The notes under the pieces: generated by a model | Database searches by the model: none | What the model was told of the DNA's origin: nothing | The model's input: only the letters and a program-made list of their open reading frames with translations | From: an uncultured Lactobacillus sp. | GTDB lineage: Bacteria > Bacillota > Bacilli > Lactobacillales > Lactobacillaceae | Length of the DNA: 64,000 nucleotides | Reading direction: 5' to 3' | NCBI GenBank assembly: GCA_948500755.1 | Contig: CAOOYH010000005.1 | Span: 1-64,000 of the forward strand | Made by a program: the position numbers and the translations under genes | In this document: positions 8,347 through 17,550 of the stretch, in pieces | Numbering within the stretch: position 1 is the stretch's first letter | Layout: the number at the start of each line of letters is the position of its first letter

Positions 8347-9219
8347 TTAGTTAGCATTATCCTCAATAAATTTATGTAAAATATAGGCTACACCATTTTC
8401 ATTGTTAGTTTTAGTTTCAACTTGGGCTAATTCTTTGATAGCTGGAACGGCATTACCCATGGCGACTCCAGTTCCAGCGTTGCGAATCATACTTTCATCA
8501 TTTAAATTATCCCCGATAGCTGCCACTTCCTCACGCTTGATGCCCTTTTCTTTGGCATATTCAAGTAAAGCAATTCCTTTTTGGGCATTAATATTATTGA
8601 TTTCAATGTTAGAAGCAGAACTGGATGTTACTACCAGATCTCCCATTTTATTGATATTATTAATAATATCTTTAAAAGCTTCATGACCTCGAGAATCAAA
8701 GGCAATTATTTTCATAATTTCTTGATCGGGATTATTAATTAATTCATTAAAATTATTGATTTGCGACATGTTCATAATTGACTTACTACCGGCAGAAATG
8801 GCAACGGCTTGCTTAAAAGTCATTCCCGGATTTAAATCGACCATGACATGAGCCACATTAGAAATTCGAGAATTTAGGTTTTCGGTGTAAACATTGTCGC
8901 GAGTAATGATTTCGAAGTAAAAATGATTTTGATGAAGAAGATCGATAACTTGTTCAGCTTTTGTCTTGTCAATCACATGCTTGACTCTTAAGTTTCCATC
9001 TTTATCAAAAACTAATGCCCCGTTTAAATTGATAAATCCCGTATGAATATCTGCATCTTTTAATAAAAGTTGTGATTCTTTAGGAGCACGTCCAGTGGCC
9101 ACTAAAAATTCAATACCGTTTTCTTGAGCTTGGTGAATTGCGTTAGCGTTTTCTTTTGAGATAATCATGTCGCTGTTAAATAAGGTGCCATCTAAGTCAC
9201 AGGCTACTAATCTGATCAT
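8347..9219 (-). CDS. Cof-type HAD-superfamily phosphatase
   Basis: 290 residues. Motif I is DLDGTLF at about 8-14 (nucleophile aspartate first), motif II VATGRAP about 41-47, and motif III/IV GDNLNDESM about 236-244, with the C2B cap between. Such enzymes dephosphorylate sugar phosphates or flavin/pyridoxal phosphates in the cytoplasm; specificity is not visible. GGAGG precedes the ATG. It leads a two-gene minus-strand unit with the LURP-like gene. Confidence 0.88.
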   Translation of the reverse strand: MIRLVACDLDGTLFNSDMIISKENANAIHQAQENGIEFLVATGRAPKESQLLLKDADIHTGFINLNGALVFDKDGNLRVKHVIDKTKAEQVIDLLHQNHFYFEIITRDNVYTENLNSRISNVAHVMVDLNPGMTFKQAVAISAGSKSIMNMSQINNFNELINNPDQEIMKIIAFDSRGHEAFKDIINNINKMGDLVVTSSSASNIEINNINAQKGIALLEYAKEKGIKREEVAAIGDNLNDESMIRNAGTGVAMGNAVPAIKELAQVETKTNNENGVAYILHKFIEDNAN

Positions 9220-9288
9220 GAATTTTCCTCCATCTCTTGATAAATTAATGATAACATAAAGAGGAATAGAATAGAGGGGGCGTAATTA

Positions 9289-9984
9289 TTGAAAAAGTTA
9301 ATTGGTAATGATTGGGACCAAATTTTGGCTCCAGTTTTTGAAAGTGAAGATTACCGTAATTTGCATAATTTTTTAAAAGAAGAATATTCTACTAAGCAAA
9401 TTTATCCAGATATGTATCATATCTTTACTGCTTTTAAATTGACGCCATTTGATAAAACAAAAGTAGTAATTTTGGGGCAGGATCCTTATCATAATCCAGG
9501 GCAAGCTAATGGAATGAGTTTCTCAGTGATGCCGGGTACGACGCTTCCACCATCTTTAAGAAATATTTATAAAGAGTTGTATGATGATGTAGGCGCTCGT
9601 CCTGTTAATCATGGTTATCTTAAGAAATGGGCAGATCAAGGGGTTCTGCTGCTCAATGCTGTTTTAACGGTTCCTTATGGCCATGCGAATGGTCATCAAG
9701 GAAAAGGCTGGGAGAAGTTAACTGATGAAGCTATTAAGAAATTAAGCGATAGAGGAAAAGTCGTTTTCATTTTATGGGGCAAATTTGCTCAAAATAAGAT
9801 CCCATTAATTGACCAAAGTAAGAACTTTATTATAAAATCTTCTCATCCAAGTCCATTTTCAGCTGATCGCGGATTTTTTGGTTCACGACCTTTTTCAAGA
9901 TGTAATCAAGCTTTGATTAATTTTGGAGAAACTCCGATCGATTGGCAATTACCAGAAACCGTAACCCAACAAGATTTAGCATAG
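9289..9984 (+). CDS. ung: uracil-DNA glycosylase
   Basis: 231 residues. Removes uracil from DNA in base excision repair. The family-1 catalytic loop [18 protein letters not shown] is at about 64-81, and the DNA-intercalation loop [13 protein letters not shown] with the catalytic histidine is near 184-196. The start is TTG, with GAGGGGG upstream and no better ATG in a position that gives normal length. The pta gene follows after 14 bases, so ung, pta and tsaE probably share a transcript. Confidence 0.96.
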   Translation: MKKLIGNDWDQILAPVFESEDYRNLHNFLKEEYSTKQIYPDMYHIFTAFKLTPFDKTKVVILGQDPYHNPGQANGMSFSVMPGTTLPPSLRNIYKELYDDVGARPVNHGYLKKWADQGVLLLNAVLTVPYGHANGHQGKGWEKLTDEAIKKLSDRGKVVFILWGKFAQNKIPLIDQSKNFIIKSSHPSPFSADRGFFGSRPFSRCNQALINFGETPIDWQLPETVTQQDLA

Positions 9985-9998
9985 AGAGGTTTATTAGT

Positions 9999-10982
9999 AT
10001 GAGTGTATTTGATTTATTTAAAAAGCAAATTGAAAAGGCAGATAAGAAACCAAGATTGGTTTTCCCAGAAGGAAGGGACTTCCGTGTTTTAGAAGCTGCT
10101 GTAAGACTCAACAATGAAAAATTAGTTGAAGTCACGCTTTTAGGCAATGAAAATGAAATTAGACAATTAGCTGCTGATAATAATTTTAGATTAGATGGAA
10201 TAAAGCTAATTGATCCTAATAACTATGACGGTTTTGACGAAATGTGTGAAAAATTCGTTGAAATTCGTAATGGTAAGAATACTTTGGAAGATGCAAAGAA
10301 AATGCTGAAGTCTGTTTCTTACTTTGGGACTATGTTAGTTAAAATGGGCCAAGCCGATGGAATGATTTCAGGAGCTGCTCACTCAACTGCAGATACTGTT
10401 CGTCCTGCTCTTCAAATTGTGAAGACTGCACCAGGGATGCACCGGGTATCTGGGGTAATGATTATGGAACGTGGAGATGAACGTTACATTTTCTCTGATT
10501 GTGCCATGAATATCGATCCAGATAGTGATACTTTAGCAGAGATTGGTTATCAAGCTGCTAAGATTGCTAAAATGGCAGAAATTGATCCTAAGATTGCTTT
10601 CTTAAGTTTTTCAACTAAAGGTTCAGCTAAGGGACCACAAGTTGAAAAAGTAGTTGAGGCAGTTAATAAATTTAAGAAAGATCACCCAGATATTCCAGCT
10701 GATGGTGAATTGCAATTTGATGCGGCCATTGTGCCAGAAGTAGGGGAAAGAAAGGCTCCAGACTCAAAAGTAGCTGGCCATGCGAATGTCTTTATTTTCC
10801 CAGAACTTCAATCTGGTAATATTGGTTATAAGATTGCCCAACGTTTGGGTAATTTTAGTGCAGTGGGCCCAGTTTTAGAAGGTCTTGCTGCTCCAATTAA
10901 TGACCTTTCTCGTGGTGCAAGTAGTGAAGATGTATACTTGATGGGAATTTTAACTGCTGCACAAAGTTTAGCAAAGGACTAA
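9999..10982 (+). CDS. pta: phosphate acetyltransferase
   Basis: 327 residues, the short form typical of Firmicutes. Converts acetyl-CoA and phosphate to acetyl phosphate, the substrate of AckA encoded at 47955. Features: PRLVFPEGRD near the start, ISGAAHSTADTVRPALQ about 128-144, and the family end GPVLEGLAAPINDLSRG. An upstream in-frame ATG at 9942 lies inside ung; ATG 9999 with GAGAGG ahead is the right start. tsaE begins four bases after the stop. Confidence 0.97.
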   Translation: MSVFDLFKKQIEKADKKPRLVFPEGRDFRVLEAAVRLNNEKLVEVTLLGNENEIRQLAADNNFRLDGIKLIDPNNYDGFDEMCEKFVEIRNGKNTLEDAKKMLKSVSYFGTMLVKMGQADGMISGAAHSTADTVRPALQIVKTAPGMHRVSGVMIMERGDERYIFSDCAMNIDPDSDTLAEIGYQAAKIAKMAEIDPKIAFLSFSTKGSAKGPQVEKVVEAVNKFKKDHPDIPADGELQFDAAIVPEVGERKAPDSKVAGHANVFIFPELQSGNIGYKIAQRLGNFSAVGPVLEGLAAPINDLSRGASSEDVYLMGILTAAQSLAKD

Positions 10983-10986
10983 ATTA

Positions 10987-11463
10987 ATGAAAATTGAAAT
11001 TAATTCTGCATCTGAAATGCAAAAATTGGGGGCCAGTTTAGCCCATAATGCTGAACCCCATGATTTGCTTTTATTAAATGGAGATTTAGGCGCGGGTAAA
11101 ACTACGATGACGCAAGGCTTAGGCAGAGCTTTAAATATTCGGCGCCCTGTAAAAAGCCCCACCTTTACAATTGTCCGTGAATATCGTGAAGGAACAATGC
11201 CATTATTTCATATGGATTTTTATCGTTTGGAAAATGATGACCTTTCTTCAATTGATTTGAATTCATATTTAGCAGAGCCTGGATTGGTAGTTATTGAATG
11301 GCCACAATTAATCATGGATGATCTACCGGATGAATATCTACAGCTCACAATTAAGCGAGTGGATGATAGTTGGAATTCAACTAAAAGAATGATTGAATTT
11401 GAAGTAAAAGGTAATAGAAATCAAAAGTGGCTAAAAGATACTTTGGCTGAATTTGGGAAGTAA
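10987..11463 (+). CDS. tsaE: tRNA threonylcarbamoyladenosine biosynthesis ATPase TsaE
   Basis: 158 residues. P-loop LNGDLGAGKTTMTQG at about 33-47 and the family-specific KSPTFTIVREY, plus HMDFYRLE. TsaE works with TsaB and TsaD to make the t6A37 modification of ANN-decoding tRNAs. It is directly behind pta, an arrangement seen in other lactobacilli, and is followed by a terminator at 11491-11528. Confidence 0.95.
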   Translation: MKIEINSASEMQKLGASLAHNAEPHDLLLLNGDLGAGKTTMTQGLGRALNIRRPVKSPTFTIVREYREGTMPLFHMDFYRLENDDLSSIDLNSYLAEPGLVVIEWPQLIMDDLPDEYLQLTIKRVDDSWNSTKRMIEFEVKGNRNQKWLKDTLAEFGK

Positions 11464-11490
11464 TTTGTAAAATATTTTAAATAAATTAAT

Positions 11491-11528
11491 AAGCATATCT
11501 GTAGTGAAGTTCTAGATATGCTTATTTT
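11491..11528 (+). terminator. intrinsic terminator after tsaE
   Basis: Stem AAGCATATCT/AGATATGCTT with a 13-base loop, then ATTTTTA. Ends the ung-pta-tsaE unit. Confidence 0.75.
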
Positions 11529-11541
11529 TATTTCTTAAGTA

Positions 11542-12495
11542 TTACATTTTTAATAATTCTTGAGCACTATTTAAATCTGTAATTAAAGTATTAGCATATC
11601 CACCTACTAATGCTGCGTGCATGGGTTCAATTTTTGCTTTGCCTCCGGCAATTAAAATTGAATCTCGTTTATTCTTTAAATAATCAATGTGCATGGCCAT
11701 TGTTCGATCTTCTAGATTAGAGTCCACCAAATTGCCTTTTTTGTCAATGAATTGAGAAATAATATCTCCAACAGAATCTTTTTGAAGATGCTGGATAGTG
11801 TTTTTGTTGAAGTAACCGAGGTCAAATAGCATAGCGTTTGATCTAGTGGTACCTACAGTGAAAATTGCAATTTGAGATTTAATTCCTTCTTCCATAATTT
11901 GATTAATAATATGATCTTCTAAGATTGTATCGCGCATTTTTTTACTTTCAAAGATTAAAGGGACTGGGAGTAACTGAGTTTGAGTATGAAAAGCTCGATT
12001 AAAATTTTGAGAAATAAGGTTAGAGTAATTGCTATGGGTAGAGTTAGCGACTGTACCTTTTAAACACACTGTTTTTATATTTTGATGTAAATCATCTTTT
12101 AGATAGCGGGAAAGGGTTGCTACAGTTTTTCCCCAACTCATTCCTATGATGTCATTATCTTTAACAATTGAAGTTAAATAGTTTGCTCCTAATTTTCCAA
12201 TTTCTTCTAAAATTTTTTCATAGGATTCTTCAACTTGATTACCAATAAGTACTTTTTTAAGCTTGTATTTTTCAGCTAGTTGTTTGTCTAAAGTATCAAG
12301 ATTACTAAATGGATCATGAATAGTAATTGTTACAATACCTCGCTCTAAGGCTAATTGTAATAATCGAGAAATAGTAGGACGTGAAATGTTAAGTGTTTTT
12401 GAAATCTCAACTTGACTTAACTTGTCATTATAGTACATTCTACTAACTTTAACCGCTAAAGCCAGTTGTTTATCAGCTTTAGAAAAATTTTTCAT
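11542..12495 (-). CDS. deoR: SorC-family deoxyribonucleoside/deoxyribose regulator
   Basis: 317 residues. An N-terminal helix-turn-helix (KLSQVEISKTLNISRPTISR, about 24-43) is followed by the SorC sugar-phosphate-binding domain, the layout of Bacillus DeoR, which senses deoxyribose-5-phosphate. ATG 12495 is preferred over the in-frame TTG at 12504. It is divergent from deoC and its operon, so it most likely controls them through the near-palindrome at 12569-12584. The gene symbol is by analogy with Bacillus and is not the E. coli DeoR family. Confidence 0.82.
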   Translation of the reverse strand: MKNFSKADKQLALAVKVSRMYYNDKLSQVEISKTLNISRPTISRLLQLALERGIVTITIHDPFSNLDTLDKQLAEKYKLKKVLIGNQVEESYEKILEEIGKLGANYLTSIVKDNDIIGMSWGKTVATLSRYLKDDLHQNIKTVCLKGTVANSTHSNYSNLISQNFNRAFHTQTQLLPVPLIFESKKMRDTILEDHIINQIMEEGIKSQIAIFTVGTTRSNAMLFDLGYFNKNTIQHLQKDSVGDIISQFIDKKGNLVDSNLEDRTMAMHIDYLKNKRDSILIAGGKAKIEPMHAALVGGYANTLITDLNSAQELLKM

Positions 12496-12568
12496 AGTTA
12501 TCAACCTTTCTATATCTATAAGCTAATTATACGCTTAAAAGCAATTTTTACAAAATTTCACTCTTTTG

Positions 12569-12584
12569 ATTTGCAATTGTAAAT
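12569..12584. promoter_or_regulatory. candidate DeoR operator
   Basis: ATTTGCAATTGTAAAT is a 16-bp near-palindrome, broken at a single symmetric pair. It overlaps the -35 box of the deoC promoter and lies between the divergent regulator and operon, the expected place for its operator. Confidence 0.6.
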
Positions 12585-12599
12585 TTTTGGTATTATACT
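12571..12599 (+). promoter_or_regulatory. promoter of the deo operon
   Basis: TTGCAA at 12571-12576 and TATACT at 12594-12599 with a 17-base spacer. About 95 bases of leader follow; an inverted repeat around 12622-12670 (ATATCTAA/TTAGATAT at its base) could fold there. Confidence 0.7.
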
Positions 12600-12612
12600 G
12601 AAAGCGTATTCA
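12599..12612 (+). promoter_or_regulatory. cre site (CcpA) over the deo transcription start
   Basis: TGAAAGCGTATTCA matches the cre consensus TGWAANCGNTNWCA at all but one position. It begins on the last base of the -10 box, so bound CcpA-HPr(Ser-P) would block initiation when a preferred sugar is present. Confidence 0.7.
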
Positions 12613-12696
12613 AAAAGGAAATATCTAATTATCATAATACAAAATTCTTATTGTTATGACTTAGATATATTTATTGTTTTATCAAAGGAGAAAAAA

Positions 12697-13362
12697 ATGA
12701 AGTTTAATCGTTTAATTGACCATACGTTGCTAGCACCAAATGCTACTGAAGAAGACATTAATAGAGTTGTTACTGAAGCTATTGAAAATAATTTTCACAC
12801 TGTTATGGTCAATCCATATTGGGTACGTAAAGTGCACGATGCTCTAAAAGATACCGACGTAGTGACTGCGTGTGTTATCGGCTTCCCTCTTGGAGCAAAT
12901 ACAACCCGAATTAAAACTTTAGAAGCTCAAGATGCCATTAATAATGGTGTCGATGAACTTGATATGGTTATGAACGTGGGGGAAATGAAGTCGGGACATT
13001 ATGAAAAGGTAGCGAATGATATTAAATCTGTAGTAGAAACGGGTCATAAAGCTAACAAAATTGTAAAAGTAATTTTAGAAACTTGTCTTTTGTCAGATGA
13101 GGAAATCACAAAAGCCGCTAAAATTGCTGCCGATCAAGGTGCTGATTTTGTTAAGACTTCAACTGGATTTTCAACTAAAGGTGCTACCGTTCATGGAGTT
13201 GAATTAATGAGTGAAGCTGTAAAAGATACACCGACTCAAGTTAAAGCTTCAGGTGGAATCCATACTCCAGAAGAAGCTGCTGCATTAGTTAAAGCTGGAG
13301 CCACTAGACTTGGTGTAAGTCATAGTTTAGATATTATTGCTAAAGATTCTGTCCTTAGCTAA
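12697..13362 (+). CDS. deoC: deoxyribose-phosphate aldolase
   Basis: 221 residues. Splits 2-deoxyribose-5-phosphate into glyceraldehyde-3-phosphate and acetaldehyde. Family motifs: IDHTLLAP at 7-14, VIGFPLG about 62-68, and the Schiff-base lysine in FVKTSTGFS (about 151-159), with KASGGIHT near the end. AAAGGAG precedes the ATG. First gene of the deoxyribose operon. Confidence 0.97.
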   Translation: MKFNRLIDHTLLAPNATEEDINRVVTEAIENNFHTVMVNPYWVRKVHDALKDTDVVTACVIGFPLGANTTRIKTLEAQDAINNGVDELDMVMNVGEMKSGHYEKVANDIKSVVETGHKANKIVKVILETCLLSDEEITKAAKIAADQGADFVKTSTGFSTKGATVHGVELMSEAVKDTPTQVKASGGIHTPEEAAALVKAGATRLGVSHSLDIIAKDSVLS

Positions 13363-13378
13363 AAAGAGGTGAGAAATC

Positions 13379-14395
13379 ATGAAAAGAATTACATTAGCTC
13401 ACGCAATGTTTAAAGACAAATATTGGGAACTTTATAAAGATGATAATTTTAAAATTGAGACTTATACCTACTCTACAGGTGTAGAAGCATTAAAAATAAG
13501 TAATAACCGAGGCTATCTTACTGTACTTCCCTACTATGGATTAATTATTTGGGATGCAGTTTTTGATGGGATTAAATTAAAAGAGAAGGATGGTTTTACT
13601 GAGCCACACTATGGAAAACAAATTGCAGATACTTATGGTGCTTTTGAATTTACATCGGGTTTATTAGGAAATGGAAATCCGGCTCCAGATGACACACATG
13701 TCCAACATGGTGAGTTTGCCACCGCTCATATGGATCATTCATTTATTGAATTAGGAGAAGATACAATCACTGTTAAGAGTGACTATGAATACATTAAAGG
13801 ATTTGGGGATCATTATCATGCAACCCCATCTGTAACAATTCATAAAAGTTCAGGATTGTTTGATATCCGACAACATGTAAAAAATTTGTCAAAATGTAAT
13901 CCAATGACGCTTCAATATATGTGTCACCTATGCTATGCCTATAAAAATAATGCTACATTAACTTCAAATATTCCAGATAATGCGTTTATGCTTAGAACTT
14001 CAATTCCAGCTCATGTTCATCCTACTCCTACATGGATAAAATTTACTGATGAGTTGAAGAAAAGTGGAAAGCCAATTACAAATTTGGATGATCCAAATAA
14101 TTATAATCCAGAAATTGTCTTCTTTACTAAAGACCTCCGAGATTACGTTAAAGAAGCAGAATTTAGAATGAAATTTGATAAAGACCATGAATTTTTAACA
14201 CGGTTTGATACTAAAAATTTACCAATTGTAACCCGATGGATTCTATATAATGCCGATCAGCAAGTAGCTGCTTTTGCTCTTCCTGGAACGAGTACTCCCG
14301 AAGGGCGCAACGCGGCCAAAAAAGCAGGTACTTTGATTATGCTTAAACCACAAGAAACGATAGATTTTCATGTAATAACAGGATTAGAGAAATAA
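13379..14395 (+). CDS. DUF4432/aldose 1-epimerase-like protein (DeoM-like)
   Basis: 338 residues, galactose-mutarotase-like fold of the DUF4432 type: GFEF-like TYGAFEFTSGLLGNGNPAP about 83-101, HGEFATAHMD about 110-120 and the late ALPGTSTPEGRNAAK. In Salmonella the deoxyribose locus has a mutarotase-like DeoM beside the kinase and permease; the same neighbours here suggest it interconverts anomers of deoxyribose or a deoxyribose derivative. That role is inference. AGAGGTGAG lies just ahead of the ATG, and the gene is 16 bases behind deoC. Confidence 0.78.
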   Translation: MKRITLAHAMFKDKYWELYKDDNFKIETYTYSTGVEALKISNNRGYLTVLPYYGLIIWDAVFDGIKLKEKDGFTEPHYGKQIADTYGAFEFTSGLLGNGNPAPDDTHVQHGEFATAHMDHSFIELGEDTITVKSDYEYIKGFGDHYHATPSVTIHKSSGLFDIRQHVKNLSKCNPMTLQYMCHLCYAYKNNATLTSNIPDNAFMLRTSIPAHVHPTPTWIKFTDELKKSGKPITNLDDPNNYNPEIVFFTKDLRDYVKEAEFRMKFDKDHEFLTRFDTKNLPIVTRWILYNADQQVAAFALPGTSTPEGRNAAKKAGTLIMLKPQETIDFHVITGLEK

Positions 14396-14406
14396 GGTGA
14401 GACGTT

Positions 14407-15354
14407 ATGTATCCAGAAATTTTGGTTATTGGCTCAAATATGATGGAATTAAGTACTGATATTGATCGAATGCCTGAGTTAGGAGAAACTGTTTCCGCTC
14501 CTAACTTTCATATGGCTTTTGGAGGAAAAGGAGCAAATCAAGCTTATGCTGCAGCGCGTTTAGGATCACGAGTAGGGATGATCTCTAAAGTTGGCTCAGA
14601 TGCGCTGGGTGAAAAATATTTAGAGCACTTTCAAAAATCAGGTATTGATGTTCAAGGAGTAACAAAAGGAAAAAAGAGTAATGGTGTTGCTCCATGCTTC
14701 ATTCAAGGTAATATGAACAGTATTATTGTTGTTCAAGGTGCGAATAGTGAATTAACTCCTGATGTCTTGGAGCAGTATGAAGACCTAATTAAGCATGCTA
14801 AATTGATTGTTCTTCAACAAGAAATTTCTTTGGAAACTAATTATAAAGCAATTGACTTAGCTGAAAAGTATTCTGTGCCTGTAATGTTGAATCCAGCACC
14901 AGCAAATGATCATGTTGATTTAAAACATATTAGTAAATGTACATTTTATAGTCCAAATGAAACAGAACTTGGATATCTCACTAAGATGCCTATTGAAACT
15001 ATTTCTCAAATAAAAAAAGCAGCCCATAAATTAGTTGATTTAGGGGTTAAAAATATGATAGTAACTTTAGGATCAAGAGGGGTATTATGGGTAACACAAG
15101 ATAATGAAAAATTGATTCCTGCATATAAAGTTGAAGCACTTGATTCAATTGGTGCAGGGGATGCATTTGTAGGAGCCTTTTCTCACTATTATGTAGAAAA
15201 TGGAAATATTGAAGAATCATTACGTGAAGCAAATATCTATGCAGCCATTACTGTAACTCGTTCCGGAAGTCAAACTTCATATCCAGATATGAGTGAAGTA
15301 AAGGAGCTAAGAGAAAAGTTGGGAATGAATTCTGTCCCAGTTGCTAGTCTTTAA
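14407..15354 (+). CDS. deoK: PfkB-family sugar kinase, probable deoxyribokinase
   Basis: 315 residues, ribokinase fold. Substrate-binding GGKGANQAYAAARLG at about 39-53 and the ATP/catalytic signature DSIGAGDAFVGAF around 243-255 with the base aspartate. By sequence alone it is a ribokinase-like enzyme; its place between a DeoM-like protein, deoC and a FucP-type permease makes 2-deoxyribose the likely substrate, giving the 5-phosphate that DeoC cleaves. Ribose cannot be ruled out. The neighbouring genes are within 12 bases on each side. Confidence 0.8.
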   Translation: MYPEILVIGSNMMELSTDIDRMPELGETVSAPNFHMAFGGKGANQAYAAARLGSRVGMISKVGSDALGEKYLEHFQKSGIDVQGVTKGKKSNGVAPCFIQGNMNSIIVVQGANSELTPDVLEQYEDLIKHAKLIVLQQEISLETNYKAIDLAEKYSVPVMLNPAPANDHVDLKHISKCTFYSPNETELGYLTKMPIETISQIKKAAHKLVDLGVKNMIVTLGSRGVLWVTQDNEKLIPAYKVEALDSIGAGDAFVGAFSHYYVENGNIEESLREANIYAAITVTRSGSQTSYPDMSEVKELREKLGMNSVPVASL

Positions 15355-15371
15355 AGATAGAGGTGAAAAAT

Positions 15372-16745
15372 ATGTCAGTCTCTACTTTAAAAAAAGAAAA
15401 ACAACATAAAGAGACATGGATTCAATATTCTGATGGATATTTAAGTAAAACACCGATTTGGCAATATATATTAGTATCATTATGTTTCCCAATGTGGGGA
15501 ATGGCATCTTCTTTAAATGATATTTTAATTACCCAGTTTAAAACTGTCTTTTCTTTAAGTGATACAGCAACTGCCTTTGTTCAATTTGCTTTTTATGGGG
15601 GATATTTTTTACTTGCCATTCCAGCAGCTACTATAATTCGAAAAAATACATATAAAACTGCTATTTTATCCGGATTAGCATTTTTCATTATTGGATGTGG
15701 AATGTTCTTTCCAGCGTCTCATATGGCTACATATGGTATGTTTTTGCTAGCTGTATTTATTATTGCAATTGGATTGAGTTTTCTAGAAACGTCTTGTGAT
15801 ACTTATTCAACAATGATGGGACCACAAAGAACTGCTAACTTAAGAATTAATATCTCTCAAATGCTTATTCCTTTTGGAGATGCTGGAGGTATTTTATTAG
15901 GAAAGTATTTGGTATTTAGTGATGGTGGAAATATGCAAGCTGCTGTTAAAGGAATGACGGCGACTCAAAGATTAGCTTATAATGAACATGTTTTGCAGTT
16001 AACTTTACAACCATATAAATACATTTTGTTAGTATTAAGTGCGTTGTTTATTTTGATTGCCATTACCCATATGCCTTATTCTAAAGCTACTGTAACTAAG
16101 AAAGCAGAAGATAAAAAATCATCTACTGTAAAGACTACATTGAGTTCAGTTAAGCATTTACTTAAAAATAAGCGATTTATGAAGGCAGTGGGAGCTCAAT
16201 TTCTTTACGCTGGGATGCAGACTTGTGTTTGGTCATTTACAATTCGGTTTGCATTAAGAATTATACCTGGAATTTCAGATCAAAATGCTACGGATTATAT
16301 GATTATCGGCTACTTAGTATGGTTTATAGGAAAAGTTCCTGCAACTTGGCTCATGAGTAAATTCTCTATTACTAAAGTTATGACTGTGTATGGAATTTTG
16401 GGTACTCTATGCTTGATTTTCACTTTTACAGTTCATAATCCAATTGCGATTTGGGGAGCTGTGGCAACCGATTTCTTCTTTGGTCCATTTTGGCCAACTA
16501 TTTATGCTCATGGATTGGATCAAATTACTGAAAAGAAATACACTGAAACCGGTGGTGCATTTATGGTAATGTCTTTAATCGGTGGTGCACTAATTCCAAT
16601 TATTATGGGTAGAGTATCAGATTTATCTGGTTCTATGCAATTAGCATTTATTGTTCCAACTATTTGTTTTGCTTTGATTACGTTTTACTTTTATGCAGAA
16701 CATTGCTATGAATTGAAACACCCAAATTCAGTTAAAGAAAAATAA
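15372..16745 (+). CDS. deoP: FucP-family sugar permease, probable deoxyribose transporter
   Basis: 457 residues with about 12 membrane helices. It opens with a cytoplasmic tail and FPMWGMASSLNDILI, the conserved helix-1 pattern of the L-fucose:H+ symporter family, and has FLETSCDTYSTMMGP in helix 5. Salmonella DeoP belongs to the same family. A GTG at 15363 is in frame but overlaps the AGAGGTG ribosome binding site; ATG 15372 is used. Last gene of the operon, with a weak hairpin near 16770-16798 and a stronger one at 16852-16886. Confidence 0.82.
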   Translation: MSVSTLKKEKQHKETWIQYSDGYLSKTPIWQYILVSLCFPMWGMASSLNDILITQFKTVFSLSDTATAFVQFAFYGGYFLLAIPAATIIRKNTYKTAILSGLAFFIIGCGMFFPASHMATYGMFLLAVFIIAIGLSFLETSCDTYSTMMGPQRTANLRINISQMLIPFGDAGGILLGKYLVFSDGGNMQAAVKGMTATQRLAYNEHVLQLTLQPYKYILLVLSALFILIAITHMPYSKATVTKKAEDKKSSTVKTTLSSVKHLLKNKRFMKAVGAQFLYAGMQTCVWSFTIRFALRIIPGISDQNATDYMIIGYLVWFIGKVPATWLMSKFSITKVMTVYGILGTLCLIFTFTVHNPIAIWGAVATDFFFGPFWPTIYAHGLDQITEKKYTETGGAFMVMSLIGGALIPIIMGRVSDLSGSMQLAFIVPTICFALITFYFYAEHCYELKHPNSVKEK

Positions 16746-16851
16746 TCTATATAAAAAAGATAAATAAAAAGTACAAGTATTAATTCGATACCTGTACTTC
16801 GTTCTTAAATATATTTTTAACCATTTGTATTATAGCATTAATATAACTAGA

Positions 16852-16886
16852 AGGATTAAACAATCAACTTTGTTTGATCCTTTTGT
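16852..16886 (+). terminator. intrinsic terminator after the deo operon
   Basis: Stem GGATTAAAC/GTTTGATCC (one G-U pair) with a loop of about 10 bases, followed by TTTTG. About 110 bases behind the permease stop. The stretch 16746-16851 otherwise shows only a weaker inverted repeat (AAGTACAAGTAT/ATACCTGTACTT). Confidence 0.65.
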
Positions 16887-16921
16887 CTTTTGTAGTTTAT
16901 AGGTTGTATAATAGAGACTCA

Positions 16922-17455
16922 TTAAATTTGATAAACAAATTTTTTAATCGCTTCATCACCAAATTCTTGATTTTGACGAATTAAAATCCCTGCACATGCT
17001 TCGCTATCACTCAAGGCATTATGGTGATGCCAGAGTTTGACATCTAAAGCCTCGGAAACCGTATCTAGTTTATGATTAGGTAAATCCGGCTCAAACCGTT
17101 TGCTAGTTGCTAAAGTATCAATAACCAAATAATGAGGTTCTTCAATATTATAACGAGCTAGTGATTTACGCATCACGTTCGTGTCAAAACGGGCATTATG
17201 AGCAATTACCAACATTCCTGGCTGATAGAGATCTTTGATCTTGGGCCAGACTTCAGCCATCGTTGGTGCATCTTTGACATTATCAGCAGTAATGTTGTGA
17301 ATTTTAATGTTACGGCTATCAAAAGGCATCTGCGGATTAATAACTGTGTAAAAACGATCAACAATTTTGTTGTTTCTTACCATCACGAGAGCTAGTGAAC
17401 ATGCGCTTTCTGGATAGCGATTTGCCGTTTCAAAGTCCATTGCAATAAAATTCAT
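16922..17455 (-). CDS. DEDDh 3'-5' exonuclease (DnaQ/PolC-epsilon-like)
   Basis: 177 residues, a single exonuclease domain. Motifs: ExoI MDFETAN at 6-12, ExoII AHNARFDTNVM about 88-98, and ExoIII HHNALSDSEACAG about 146-158 with the histidine of the DEDDh class. It would degrade single-stranded DNA or RNA 3' to 5' or proofread; it is not part of a polymerase. It stands alone on the minus strand between the deo operon and murB. The ATG follows GGAGG. Confidence 0.85.
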   Translation of the reverse strand: MNFIAMDFETANRYPESACSLALVMVRNNKIVDRFYTVINPQMPFDSRNIKIHNITADNVKDAPTMAEVWPKIKDLYQPGMLVIAHNARFDTNVMRKSLARYNIEEPHYLVIDTLATSKRFEPDLPNHKLDTVSEALDVKLWHHHNALSDSEACAGILIRQNQEFGDEAIKKFVYQI

Positions 17456-17550
17456 AAAAAACCTCCAATAATTAAAATTAGTATAGCATATGGTCTTAGA
17501 TGAGGTGAATGAGGTAAAATATTAGAAGGATATTATGAGGGGGTTTTATT

